Shown: positions 32,150 to 42,440 of the stretch, piece after piece
Layout of the letters: each line of letters begins with the position of its first letter
Numbering within the stretch: position 1 is the stretch's first letter
The notes under the pieces: model-generated
Told to the model about the DNA's origin: nothing
The model's input: the letters and a program-made list of their open reading frames with translations, nothing else
Databases searched by the model: none
Translations under genes and position numbers: made by a program
Assembly (NCBI RefSeq): GCF_003001935.1
Contig: NZ_PVNG01000007.1
Location: forward strand, 62,001 to 126,000
Direction: 5' to 3'
DNA: 64,000 nt
Source of the DNA: Nonomuraea fuscirosea
GTDB taxonomy: Bacteria > Actinomycetota > Actinomycetes > Streptosporangiales > Streptosporangiaceae

Positions 32150-34527
32150 CACAGCGCCACCTCGATCTGCTGACCGTTCTCCAGCATGTTCGCCGTCATG
32201 CTCACGGGCTTGCGGTACGTCGCCAGGTCGAACACGAAGGCGCTGTCCACCCGGGCGCCGGGCAGGATCGCCGGCGGCAGCGTGACGGGGATCGAGTCGT
32301 GCTCGCCGCCCCGGTCGTCGACCATCGTCACCACCGGCTGGACCAGCACCCTTCGCTCGCCGCCCGGATTGAGCATCGTCCAGCGGATCACGCAGAGCTG
32401 TCCCTTGGTCGCGGTGACGCCCTCGTACTCCTTCAGCCCGCACTCCGGCGCCGCCGACACGATCGCCACCGGGTCGTCGAAGTTCGCGCCCAGGGCGAAC
32501 CTGCGGCCCACGTCGTTCGGCTTGGCGCTGCCGGCGACCTGGGACGGGGTGCCCGGAGTTCCGGTGACGGCGGTGTTGCGCGCGGAGGTCATGATCAGCA
32601 CCCCCGCCGTCACCACGATGGCCAGCACGGCCGCGGCGGCGGCGATGAGCCAGCGGGTGCCGGTCGTACGCGTACCGCCGATGGTGTCGGAATCGTCACC
32701 CGGCACGGCGGGGGAGGTCCTGCCGCCGGGCTGGGTCTCGGTGCTCAGGGCGGCGCCCTGCCGCCCGGGAGCGGCCTGCTCCTGCCGCCACCCCGGAGCC
32801 GACGGCCCTCCGGCCCACCCGGGACGGTCCTGCTGGCGTCCTGGGCCGGACTGATCAGGCTGCTGAGGCCGTACCTGCTCGACCGGGCCCTGCTGCGGCG
32901 ATCCCTGCTGTGACGGCGCCTGCTGTGACGGCGCCTGTTGCGGCGATCCCTGCTGTGGCCGGGCCTGCTCGGGTTGCGGCTGCACCGGTGCCACCGGCCC
33001 CGAGGACGAGGGCGTCGGTGCTTCCGCCCCGGACCCGTCCGTCTTGGACGACGTGCCGAAGCCGAACAGGGCGCGCAACCGTCCTGGCCGCTCCGCGGGC
33101 GCCTGGTCGGGCACCTTCCACCGGGCCAGCTCCTCCTTGGCCGCGTCCTCCTCGCGCCGGGCCAGCTCCTCCGCCGACAGGCCACCAGGTGACGATCCGG
33201 GCGACGACCCCTGCGCCGACCCGTACGACGATCCCTGAGACGGCACGCCGGGGGACGAGGACGAACCACTGCCCGACCCACCCGACGAGACGGATCCCGA
33301 GGCACCAGGGGCTCCCGGAGCACCGACCGCGCCCGACGGCGAACTCGGCCCGGCCGCCGAATCCGCGCTCCCCAAGCTGTCAGACCCGGTGCCGCCGCCC
33401 ACCGAAGGCTCGGCGGTCGCTGGATTTCCGGTCATCGGACTCGCGGCCCGCGCCCCGGAAGGCGGCGCACTGGGCACCCGCCCGGCGGCGTCACCCTGCC
33501 CCGCCCGTCCAGAGGCGTTCCCCTGCCCCGGCGCGGAGTCACGTCCCGGGACCGGCCCCCGGCCCGTGGCATCGCTGGGAGGAGGCGTGGTGAAGGTGGC
33601 CGTGATGTCCGGCTCGTCCACCACGTTCTGCGGCGGCTCCCACTCGTTCAGCATCTCCGTCGCGACCAGCGTCGGCGGATCGGCCGCGGCGACCGGCGCC
33701 GGCGCGCTGCCGCCCACCAGCGCGATCAGCAGATCCTGCGCGGTCGGACGCGACGCGACGTCCATGGAGGTGGCCCGCCGGACCAGCTCGTCGAGCGGGG
33801 CGGGCAGCGCACCCAGGTCGGGCGGCGTGTTCAGCACGCGCGTGGCCAGCGTGATGGGGTCGCCGCGGCCGAACGGATGCCGTCCGTTCCCGGAGTAGGC
33901 CACGAGGCAGCCCCAGGCGAAGATGTCGGCCGCCGGGTTGACGACCTCGCCGCGTACCTGCTCAGGAGCCCACCACCCGGGGCTGCCCAGCAGCTCGCCG
34001 GACATCGTGAACCCCGTCTCCCGGTCGAGGGCCCTGGCGATGCCGAAGTCGATCACCCGCGGCCCCGACAACGAGAGGATCACGTTCGCGGGCTTCAGGT
34101 CCCTGTGCACCAGCCCCGCCACGTGGATCGCCGCCAGCGCCGCCGCTACGCCCAGCGCGACGCCGTGCAGCGGGCCCGGGTCCAGAGCACCGTAGGTCGA
34201 GATCTGGTCGGACAGCGGCGTGCCCGCGATGTACTCGGTCACCATGTACGGCCGGCCGTCCCCGGTGTTGCCGTTGTCCAGCACCTGGGCCGTACAGAAG
34301 GAGGCCACCCGCCGCGCGTTGTCGACCTCCGCGTGGAACCTGGCCGCGAACCCCTCCTGGTTGGCGAACTCCGCCTTCACCACCTTGAGCGCGACGAAAC
34401 GCCCCGTCGGTGCCCGCGCGAGGAACACCGTCCCCATCCCGCCCTCGCCTAACCGGCCCAGCAGCCGGTACGGTCCGATCTCCCTTAAGTCGGTCGGCCG
34501 TAGCGGCGCGGCGCCCGTTGGCTCCAT
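32149..34527 (-). CDS. Transmembrane Ser/Thr protein kinase (PknB-like)
   Basis: 792 residues from ATG 34527 (GGAAGGA site); ATG 34584 would add 19 acidic residues. Kinase domain first: GRLGEGGMGTVFLA, VALKVV, VHRDLKPANV, DFGIA, SPGWWAPEQV, all catalytic residues present. A very long Pro/Gly/Ser/Gln-rich linker follows (about residues 290-620, with PSQQAPSQQ-type repeats), then one membrane helix (IAAAAAVLAIVVTAGVLIM, about 626-648) and a ~140-residue outer domain with two cysteines (PECGL, GQLCVIRW). No PASTA repeats. Divergent from rsmA; coupled to the FG-GAP gene. Confidence 0.9.
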   Translation of the reverse strand: MEPTGAAPLRPTDLREIGPYRLLGRLGEGGMGTVFLARAPTGRFVALKVVKAEFANQEGFAARFHAEVDNARRVASFCTAQVLDNGNTGDGRPYMVTEYIAGTPLSDQISTYGALDPGPLHGVALGVAAALAAIHVAGLVHRDLKPANVILSLSGPRVIDFGIARALDRETGFTMSGELLGSPGWWAPEQVRGEVVNPAADIFAWGCLVAYSGNGRHPFGRGDPITLATRVLNTPPDLGALPAPLDELVRRATSMDVASRPTAQDLLIALVGGSAPAPVAAADPPTLVATEMLNEWEPPQNVVDEPDITATFTTPPPSDATGRGPVPGRDSAPGQGNASGRAGQGDAAGRVPSAPPSGARAASPMTGNPATAEPSVGGGTGSDSLGSADSAAGPSSPSGAVGAPGAPGASGSVSSGGSGSGSSSSPGVPSQGSSYGSAQGSSPGSSPGGLSAEELARREEDAAKEELARWKVPDQAPAERPGRLRALFGFGTSSKTDGSGAEAPTPSSSGPVAPVQPQPEQARPQQGSPQQAPSQQAPSQQGSPQQGPVEQVRPQQPDQSGPGRQQDRPGWAGGPSAPGWRQEQAAPGRQGAALSTETQPGGRTSPAVPGDDSDTIGGTRTTGTRWLIAAAAAVLAIVVTAGVLIMTSARNTAVTGTPGTPSQVAGSAKPNDVGRRFALGANFDDPVAIVSAAPECGLKEYEGVTATKGQLCVIRWTMLNPGGERRVLVQPVVTMVDDRGGEHDSIPVTLPPAILPGARVDSAFVFDLATYRKPVSMTANMLENGQQIEVAL

Positions 34528-34615
34528 GAGGGACGTTCCTTCCTGTTCCACGCCATCCTCTCCTTTGGTCTCCCCATCCGCCATCACACGTTCTTCGATG
34601 CGAGAGACTGATTGG

Positions 34616-35458
34616 ATGATGAGGCTGTTGGGCCCTGCAGAAATACGTATTTTGGCGAACAAGCTAGATCTTCGTCCCACAAAAAAACTAGGGCAGAACT
34701 TCGTGATCGACGCGGGGACCGTCCGGCGCATCGTCCGTGTGGCCGATCTCACCCCCGATGACGTGGTCATAGAGGTGGGCCCGGGGCTCGGCTCGCTCAC
34801 CCTGGCGCTGCTGCAGCCGGCCGCCCACGTGGTCGCCGTCGAGATCGATCCGGTGCTGGCCGGCCAACTCCCCGTCACGGTGGCCGAACGCGACGCCGCC
34901 GACAAGCTCACGGTCGTCAACGCCGACGCGATGAAGATCACCCTCGACGACCTGTCCGGCCACGTGCCGACGGCGCTGGTGGCCAACCTGCCCTACAACG
35001 TGGCCGTCCCGGTGCTGCTGCACCTCCTGGAGGTGCTCCCGTCCCTGCGCAAGGGCCTGGTGATGGTCCAGTCGGAGGTGGCCGACCGCCTCGCCGCGGG
35101 CCCCGGCTCGAAGGTGTACGGGGTGCCGTCGGTCAAGGCGGCCTGGTACGCGGACGTCCGCCGGGCGGGCCCCGTGGGCCGCACCGTCTTCTGGCCCGTC
35201 CCCAACGTCGACTCGGGACTCGTCTCCCTCGTCCGCCGCGACCCCCCGTCCACGACGGCGACGCGCGAGCAGGTGTTCGAGGTGGTGGACGCCGCCTTCG
35301 CCCAACGCCGCAAAACCCTGAGAGCCGCCCTCTCCACCTGGGCCGGCACCCCCGCCGCCGCAGAACGCACGCTGCGCGCGGCCGACGTGGACCCCTCGGC
35401 GAGAGGCGAACAACTCGACATCCACGCCTTCACCCGCATAGCCGAACACAAACCCTGA
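34616..35458 (+). CDS. rsmA: 16S rRNA (adenine-1518/1519-N6)-dimethyltransferase
   Basis: 280 residues (KsgA). Dimethylates two adenines in helix 45 of 16S rRNA; loss gives kasugamycin resistance in many bacteria. Motifs: KKLGQNFVID, SAM loop VIEVGPGLGSLT, acidic VAVEIDP, and catalytic NLPYNVAVPVL. ATG 34616 and ATG 34619 are adjacent; either may be used. It belongs to the rpf-rsmA-ispE order, here interrupted by the kinase pair. Confidence 0.94.
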   Translation: MMRLLGPAEIRILANKLDLRPTKKLGQNFVIDAGTVRRIVRVADLTPDDVVIEVGPGLGSLTLALLQPAAHVVAVEIDPVLAGQLPVTVAERDAADKLTVVNADAMKITLDDLSGHVPTALVANLPYNVAVPVLLHLLEVLPSLRKGLVMVQSEVADRLAAGPGSKVYGVPSVKAAWYADVRRAGPVGRTVFWPVPNVDSGLVSLVRRDPPSTTATREQVFEVVDAAFAQRRKTLRAALSTWAGTPAAAERTLRAADVDPSARGEQLDIHAFTRIAEHKP

Positions 35459-35764
35459 CCCCCCAGCCCTCCCCGGTCGGCACCCCACCCCCCGCCGACT
35501 ACATGAGCTCTCCGGCACTCCGACGCCCGTCAGCCCACCCGACTCCACAAGATCGACCAGCGCCGCTAACGCCACCAAAATCCCGACGAATCACGGCCCG
35601 ACGCCGGCGCCCGCCACCTGGGGTGTCCCGCACCACCAACGCCACCCTTTGTCCACAACCCCCTTACTCCTCCGTCCCTTTTCCACAGAACCGCGTTCGG
35701 CCGCTTCGCGTAACCCCGAATCCCCAGATCCTGGCCTCCCACCCCCGATGACCCGGAGGCCACC
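35459..35764. other. Intergenic region with strong C over G bias
   Basis: No gene, tRNA or clear terminator hairpin is visible. The plus strand is strikingly C-rich and G-poor, a bias that continues through the NlpC/P60 gene and the minisatellite after it. A ribosome site (CCGGAGGCC) closes the region. Confidence 0.5.
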
Positions 35765-36736
35765 ATGACCACCCGCATCACCTTCCTGCGGCTCGCCATC
35801 GGCGGAGCACTCCTCTCGGCACTCCTCACCACGCTGATCATCAACACCACCCCCGCCCAAGCCACCCCCGAAGCCCGATCCACCTCCGCCCACACTGCCG
35901 CCGCCCGAGCCGTCTCCACCGAAGCCGTCTTCAGCCAAGCAGCCGCCGCCCGATCTACCTCCGCCCAAGCCGCCGCTGCCCGCGTTGTGGCCACCCGAGC
36001 CGCTCCCGTCCAAGCCTCCACCCGCGCCACCTCTGCCCAACCCGCCCCCGATCCAGCCGCCGCTGCCCAAGCCATCTCCACCCGAGCAGCCCCCGTTCAG
36101 ACGACCCCCGATCAGGCGACCTCAGACCAGGCAGCTCCAGAGCAGGTGACCCCCGGCCAGGCGACCCAAGACCAGGCTGCCCCAGAGCAGGTGCCCCCCG
36201 GCCAGACGGCCGCAGACCAGGCCACCCCAGACCAAGCCACCCCCGACCGAGTTGCCGCTGCCGGGGCCGTCGTCACCCTCCCCATCCCCTCGCCCGCCAG
36301 CAAGCTCCCCAAGCTCAAGGGCCCCCTCACAAGAGGCCAGATCGCCGCAGCGGCGGCCCTGACCCAACTGGGCGTCTCCTTCTCCTGGGGCGGAGGCTCA
36401 GCGAAGGGCCCGACCCTGGGGATAGGCAGAGGCGCCACCACCAGAGGCTTCGACTGCAGCGGCCTCACCCTCTACGCCTGGTCCAGAGCAGGCATACAAC
36501 TGAGCCACCACACGTCCGCCCAGTTCCGCCAGGGCCGCAGGATCCCTCTCAGCGCCCGCCGCACAGGCGACCTGCTCTTCTTCGGCGGCAACCCCGGCGC
36601 CCCCACCCACGTGGCCCTGTTCCTTACCGGAACCCTCATGATCCACGCCCCCAAAACAGGCGACGTGGTCAGACGAGCCAACTTCAACACCCCCTACTTC
36701 CGCACCACCTACCGCGGCACCGTACGCCCAGGCTGA
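35765..36736 (+). CDS. Secreted NlpC/P60 peptidoglycan endopeptidase with Ala/Thr/Gln repeat region
   Basis: 323 residues. Signal peptide (LRLAIGGALLSALLTTLII, cleaved near AQA), then about 140 low-complexity residues with repeats such as STSAQAAAAR and TPDQATPDQ, then a C-terminal NlpC/P60 domain: FDCSGLTLYAWSRAG with catalytic Cys, HVALFLTGTLMIHAPKTGD with catalytic His. It would cut stem peptides of peptidoglycan. The repeat region may span the wall. Its location between rsmA and ispE is not part of the usual order and suggests an insertion. Confidence 0.88.
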   Translation: MTTRITFLRLAIGGALLSALLTTLIINTTPAQATPEARSTSAHTAAARAVSTEAVFSQAAAARSTSAQAAAARVVATRAAPVQASTRATSAQPAPDPAAAAQAISTRAAPVQTTPDQATSDQAAPEQVTPGQATQDQAAPEQVPPGQTAADQATPDQATPDRVAAAGAVVTLPIPSPASKLPKLKGPLTRGQIAAAAALTQLGVSFSWGGGSAKGPTLGIGRGATTRGFDCSGLTLYAWSRAGIQLSHHTSAQFRQGRRIPLSARRTGDLLFFGGNPGAPTHVALFLTGTLMIHAPKTGDVVRRANFNTPYFRTTYRGTVRPG

Positions 36737-36811
36737 CCCACCTACCCCCCGGTCGTCCCCGGCCAGCCGCCCCCACCACCACCGACGGCCCAGCCACCCA
36801 CCCACGACCGC

Positions 36812-37299
36812 CCACGACCTCGCCCTCCATCGCCACTAACGGCCTCAACCTGGGACCCCGCATCCCCGCTACCCCGTGACCTCAACGTGAGCCCGCACCT
36901 CACCGCATCCGTTCACGATCTCGCCCTGAGCTCCTGCACGCCCGCAACCGTTCATGATCCCGCCCTATCCCGCACCAGCCCGCAGTCGCTCACGACCTCG
37001 TCTTGAGCCCGCACCACCGCCGCTGCTCATGAGCTCAACTGAGACCCGCGTCCCCGCCGCCCGTGGCCTCAATATGAGACCCCGCACCCCGCCGCAGCCG
37101 CCCACGACCTTCCCCTGAGCCCCCGTACACCGCTGCAGACGCTCACGATTTCGTCCTGCGGCTCGGCAACCCACCACAGCCGCCCACGGCCTCGCCATGA
37201 ATCCCGCACCCCGCCGCAGCCGTCCACGACCTCGTCCTGTGCCCCGCGCCCCGCCGCCGCTGACCACGGCCTCAATCGGAGCCCCCGCAGCCCTCACCA
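36812..37299. repeat. Minisatellite: about 12-13 degenerate units of 35-41 bp
   Basis: Units begin near CACGACCTCGTCCTGAG and continue CCCGCACCCCGCCGCAGC; the starts fall near 36812, then about every 39 bp to 37299. Units are individually diverged but in register. Flanks 36737-36811 and 37300-37613 hold no recognisable gene; the ispE upstream region lies in the latter. Confidence 0.75.
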
Positions 37300-37613
37300 A
37301 CGACCACCCAACGAACTCGAACCGACCCCGTCCGATCACGTTCACCGCCCGAGGTGTGAGGTGCCACGGCTGCCACCTTCCGAAGAGACGAGGCCGCAGC
37401 TGAAACCCGCCGCCCCACCCCGACGACCGCTCAACGAACCCGACTCACCCTGGTTACTCGAGAGAACCGGCAAATGCCCACCAACTTGACTCTCTGTGTT
37501 GAGAAGTCGGTCGACCAGAGAGTCATATTCCCAGAACCGCATGTCAGGGCAGCGCGCCCCGATAACATCGAGTGTCCTTGACCCCGGCAAGTGATGAGAG
37601 TGGCAGAAGATCG

Positions 37614-38516
37614 ATGAGTTCGGTGACCGTACGTGTGCCTGCGAAGGTCAACGTGCAGCTTTCTGTCGGCCCGCTCAGGGATGATGGCTACCACGACCTG
37701 GTCAACGTCTTCCACGCTGTGTCGATCTTCGATGAGGTCGTGGCGAAGGAGTCCGAGTCGATCACCGTTCAGGTGAACGGCAAGTGGTCCGACCAGGTGC
37801 CGACCGACGACAGCAACCTGGCCATCCGGGCCGCCCGCGCGCTCGCCAAACACGCGGGCCGCAGCTACGGCGCCGACCTGATCATCCAGAAGGGCATCCC
37901 GGTCGCGGGCGGAATGGCGGGCGGCAGTGCCGACGCCGCCGGCGCGCTGGTGGCGTGCAACGAGCTCTGGGGGCTGGGGCTGCCCTTCGAGGACCTGATG
38001 GAGATCGCCGGAGACCTCGGCAGCGACGTCCCGTTCTCCCTGCTCGGCGGTACGGCGGTCGGCACCGGCCGCGGCGAGCAGCTGACCGAGTTGCCCACCG
38101 GCGGCGTGTTCCACTGGGTGTTCGCGCTGGCGAACGGCGGCCTGTCCACGGCCAGCGTCTACGCCGAATGCGACCGCCTCAGGGAGGCATCCAAGGCCGA
38201 GGTCCCCTGGCCCCAGCTGAACGACTCCCTCATGGAGGCCCTCGGCACCGGCGACGCCTACGCCCTGGGCAGCCACCTGAGCAACGACCTCCAGACCGCC
38301 ACCCTCAACCTCCGCCCCGAGCTGGCCCCCACCCTCGACTCGGGCCGCCAGCACGGAGCCCTGGGAGCGATCGTCTCCGGCTCCGGCCCCACCTGCGCCT
38401 TCCTGGCCATCGACGCGACTCACGCCCGCGACCTGGCCCACAGCCTGACCACCACCGGCGCCGCCCACACCGCCGTAGCCGCCCACGGCCCGGTCCAGGG
38501 CGCCACGTTGATCTGA
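37614..38516 (+). CDS. ispE: 4-diphosphocytidyl-2-C-methyl-D-erythritol kinase
   Basis: 300 residues, GHMP kinase of the non-mevalonate isoprenoid pathway, phosphorylating CDP-methylerythritol. Motifs: VRVPAKVNVQLSVGPLRDDGYH, the ATP loop PVAGGMAGGSADAAG and SGSGPTCAFL. ATG 37614 begins the conserved N-terminus (MSSVTVRVPAKVN). Last member of the metG-ispE block; the long repeat region upstream implies its own promoter. Confidence 0.95.
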   Translation: MSSVTVRVPAKVNVQLSVGPLRDDGYHDLVNVFHAVSIFDEVVAKESESITVQVNGKWSDQVPTDDSNLAIRAARALAKHAGRSYGADLIIQKGIPVAGGMAGGSADAAGALVACNELWGLGLPFEDLMEIAGDLGSDVPFSLLGGTAVGTGRGEQLTELPTGGVFHWVFALANGGLSTASVYAECDRLREASKAEVPWPQLNDSLMEALGTGDAYALGSHLSNDLQTATLNLRPELAPTLDSGRQHGALGAIVSGSGPTCAFLAIDATHARDLAHSLTTTGAAHTAVAAHGPVQGATLI

Positions 38517-38656
38517 CCCCCACGATCCACAGGCAGGCCCAAAGCGACCTCGGGGCCTACCCGACAACTGCCGAGCTTGAGGAACAGGCAGCGAGCCCGG
38601 CCGCACTCAGCTGACGGGCCGATCCATCGAGCAAGGCCCACGGGCGGACGCGCTGC

Positions 38657-38747
38657 GGCTCGCCGCCAGCCGGGCTTCGCGGGCGGAACGGCTCGCCTCT
38701 CATGTTTCTGAGCAACTCGGCTCGCCTCTCATGTCTCGGAGCGGAAC
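38657..38747 (+). repeat. Short tandem repeat upstream of the ABC-F gene
   Basis: Three units beginning GGCTCGCC: 38657-38689 (33 bp, diverged), 38690-38718 (29 bp) and 38719-38747 (29 bp); the last two share GGCTCGCCTCTCATGT. The rest of 38517-38802 has no visible gene; TACCCT (38788-38793) is a candidate -10 for the next gene. Confidence 0.65.
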
Positions 38748-38802
38748 GGCTCCGGTCCGCGCGTACCGAGGTCCCCCGGGCCGCCGATACCCTGGGAAGG
38801 CC

Positions 38803-40656
<1,854 letters not shown>

Positions 40657-40658
40657 CG

Positions 40659-41204
40659 TCACTCGCTGTGATCGTGGCCCCGTCCGGGGCGGTGTGGGTC
40701 GGGTGGGGAGTCGAACGGGGTGAGGAGGGTGCGCAGGAGTGAGGCGAGGGTCCGCCGGTCCTCGTCCCCCAGCCCCGACAGCAGCTCCCGCTCCCTGCGC
40801 AGCAGGTCCGCGAACGCGGCGTCCACCCGTCCCAGCCCCGTGTCCGTCAGCGACACCAGCACCCCACGCCGGTCCTCGGGGTCGGGCCGGCGCCGGACCA
40901 GCCCGGCCGCGGCGAGGCGGTCGATGCGGTTGGTCATCGTCCCGGAGGTCACCAATGTGGCCCGCAGCAGGGCGCCGGGGCTGAGCTCGTAGGGTTTTCC
41001 GGCCCGGCGCAGCGCCGTCAGCACGTCGAACTCCCACGGCTCCAGATCGTGTTCGGCGAACGCCGCCCGCCGCGCCCGGTCGAGATGCCGGGCGAGTCGT
41101 GACACTCTGGAGAGCACCTGGAGCGGCTCGACGTCGAGGTCGGGGCGCTCGGCGCGCCAGGCCGCGACAAGGCGATCGACCTCGTCTCTAGCATCCTCCG
41201 TCAT
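40659..41204 (-). CDS. MarR-family regulator (probable TamR)
   Basis: 181 residues. Winged helix with ALLRATLVTSGTMTNRIDRL and wing RRPDPEDRRGVLVSLTDTG. It is divergent from a trans-aconitate methyltransferase gene, the arrangement known for Streptomyces TamR, which releases DNA on binding trans-aconitate, citrate or related acids. The intergenic dyad supports shared control. Only two bases separate its stop from that of the convergent ABC-F gene. Confidence 0.82.
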   Translation of the reverse strand: MTEDARDEVDRLVAAWRAERPDLDVEPLQVLSRVSRLARHLDRARRAAFAEHDLEPWEFDVLTALRRAGKPYELSPGALLRATLVTSGTMTNRIDRLAAAGLVRRRPDPEDRRGVLVSLTDTGLGRVDAAFADLLRRERELLSGLGDEDRRTLASLLRTLLTPFDSPPDPHRPGRGHDHSE

Positions 41205-41223
41205 GACACAAGAGTGTACTGTC

Positions 41224-41253
41224 TTGACATCGAGATATCTCTCTCGATATCAA
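41224..41253. promoter_or_regulatory. MarR/TamR operator
   Basis: A 12-bp arm TTGACATCGAGA (41224-41235) is mirrored, with one mismatch, by TCTCGATATCAA (41242-41253). A further half-site, AGAGATATC, follows around 41268-41276. The region is AT-rich relative to the genome. Confidence 0.65.
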
Positions 41254-41261
41254 TTATCTTC

Positions 41262-42032
41262 ATGTCAAGAGATATCTGGGACCCGGTCACGTACGCCGTC
41301 TTCGCGGACGAGCGTTCGCGGCCGTTCATCGAACTGATCTCCAGAGTGGGGGCCGTCGAGCCCGATTATGTCGTGGACGCGGGCTGCGGCAGTGGCGAAC
41401 TCACCGTCGAGCTGGCCGGTCGCTGGCCGAGGGCGACGATCGAGGGCTTCGACTCGTCCCCGGCGATGATCACGAAGGCCCGCCGGCTGGAGTCGAACGT
41501 CAGGTTCGCGGTCGCCGACGTGACCACGTGGCGCCCCGACCGGCCCGTGGACGTGATCGTGTCCAACGCCGTGCTGCAGTGGGTGCCCGAACACCGTTCC
41601 GTGCTGGAGCACTGGATCGAGGAGCTGGCCCCGGGCGGCTGGCTGGCGTTCCAGGTGCCCGGCAACTTCGACGCCCCGAGCCACGTCGCGATCCGCGAGC
41701 TGTGCGGCTCGCGGGCCTGGTCCGACAAGCTCGGCGACTACACCAGGGGCAATCCCGTGGAGGAGCCACTGGAATACCTCGACCTGCTCAACCAGGGGGG
41801 TTCGCAGGTGGACGCGTGGGAGACCACGTACGTGCACGTGCTGCAGGGCGAGGACCCGGTGCTCGGCTGGGTCTCCGGCACGGCCCTGCGCCCGATCCTG
41901 GACCGCCTCGATCCGGACGAACGGCGCCGCTTCAAGCGCGATCTGGCCAAGCCGCTCGCCGAGGTGTATCCGGCCAAGAGTTACGGCACGCCCTTCCCGT
42001 TCCGGAGAATCTTCGTGGTCGTCCAGAAATGA
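41262..42032 (+). CDS. tam: Trans-aconitate 2-methyltransferase
   Basis: 256 residues, SAM-dependent. Methylates trans-aconitate, a spontaneous product that inhibits aconitase. Seen: SRDIWDPVTYAVFADERSRP, the Tam-type start; SAM loop VVDAGCGSGELT; IEGFDSSPAMI; SNAVLQWVPEH; and FRRIFVVV at the end. ATG 41262 is chosen because the upstream in-frame residues fall within the operator. Confidence 0.9.
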   Translation: MSRDIWDPVTYAVFADERSRPFIELISRVGAVEPDYVVDAGCGSGELTVELAGRWPRATIEGFDSSPAMITKARRLESNVRFAVADVTTWRPDRPVDVIVSNAVLQWVPEHRSVLEHWIEELAPGGWLAFQVPGNFDAPSHVAIRELCGSRAWSDKLGDYTRGNPVEEPLEYLDLLNQGGSQVDAWETTYVHVLQGEDPVLGWVSGTALRPILDRLDPDERRRFKRDLAKPLAEVYPAKSYGTPFPFRRIFVVVQK

Positions 42033-42039
42033 GCGGAAC

Positions 42040-42387
42040 ATGATCCAGGCACTGCACCACGTCCAGCTCGCCGCGCCGCGCGGCAGCGAGCCGCTGCTGC
42101 GGGAGTTCTACGCGGGTCTGCTCGGCCTGCGCGAGGTGCCCAAGCCGCCCGACCTGGCCGGACGCGGCGGCGCCTGGTTCCGGGGCGACGGCGTGGAGGT
42201 GCATCTCGGCATCGAGGACGACTTCCGGCCGGCCCGCAAGGCGCACCCGGCGTTCGTGGTGGACGACCTTGACGCCTATATCGCGAAATTTCCGGACTCG
42301 GTGGCTGATGAGCTGGTCCCGGGCTGGCGGAGGATTTACGTCTCCGATCCGGTGGGCAACAGAATCGAGCTGCTGCAACTGGTGTGA
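42040..42387 (+). CDS. VOC-family (glyoxalase-like) protein
   Basis: 115 residues, 7 bp after tam and probably cotranscribed. One VOC module pair: ALHHVQLAAPRGSEPLLREFYAGLLGL, GVEVHLGIEDDF and RRIYVSDPVGNRIELLQL, keeping likely metal ligands His (HHVQL), His (VHLGI) and Glu (IELLQ). Substrate unknown. Confidence 0.82.
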   Translation: MIQALHHVQLAAPRGSEPLLREFYAGLLGLREVPKPPDLAGRGGAWFRGDGVEVHLGIEDDFRPARKAHPAFVVDDLDAYIAKFPDSVADELVPGWRRIYVSDPVGNRIELLQLV

Positions 42388-42440
42388 GGGTCACCGCCCG
42401 GTGGCATTATTGTCCGAAATCTGACTTTTTGCGAGGTGCG

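Noticed and set aside
36812..37299. CRISPR or attachment-site array
   Set aside because: Units are contiguous and degenerate, with no constant repeat and variable spacer pattern and no cas genes nearby.
37197..37403. Small plus-strand gene within the minisatellite flank
   Set aside because: Pro/Arg-rich frame produced by the repeat composition; no ribosome site and no conserved motif.
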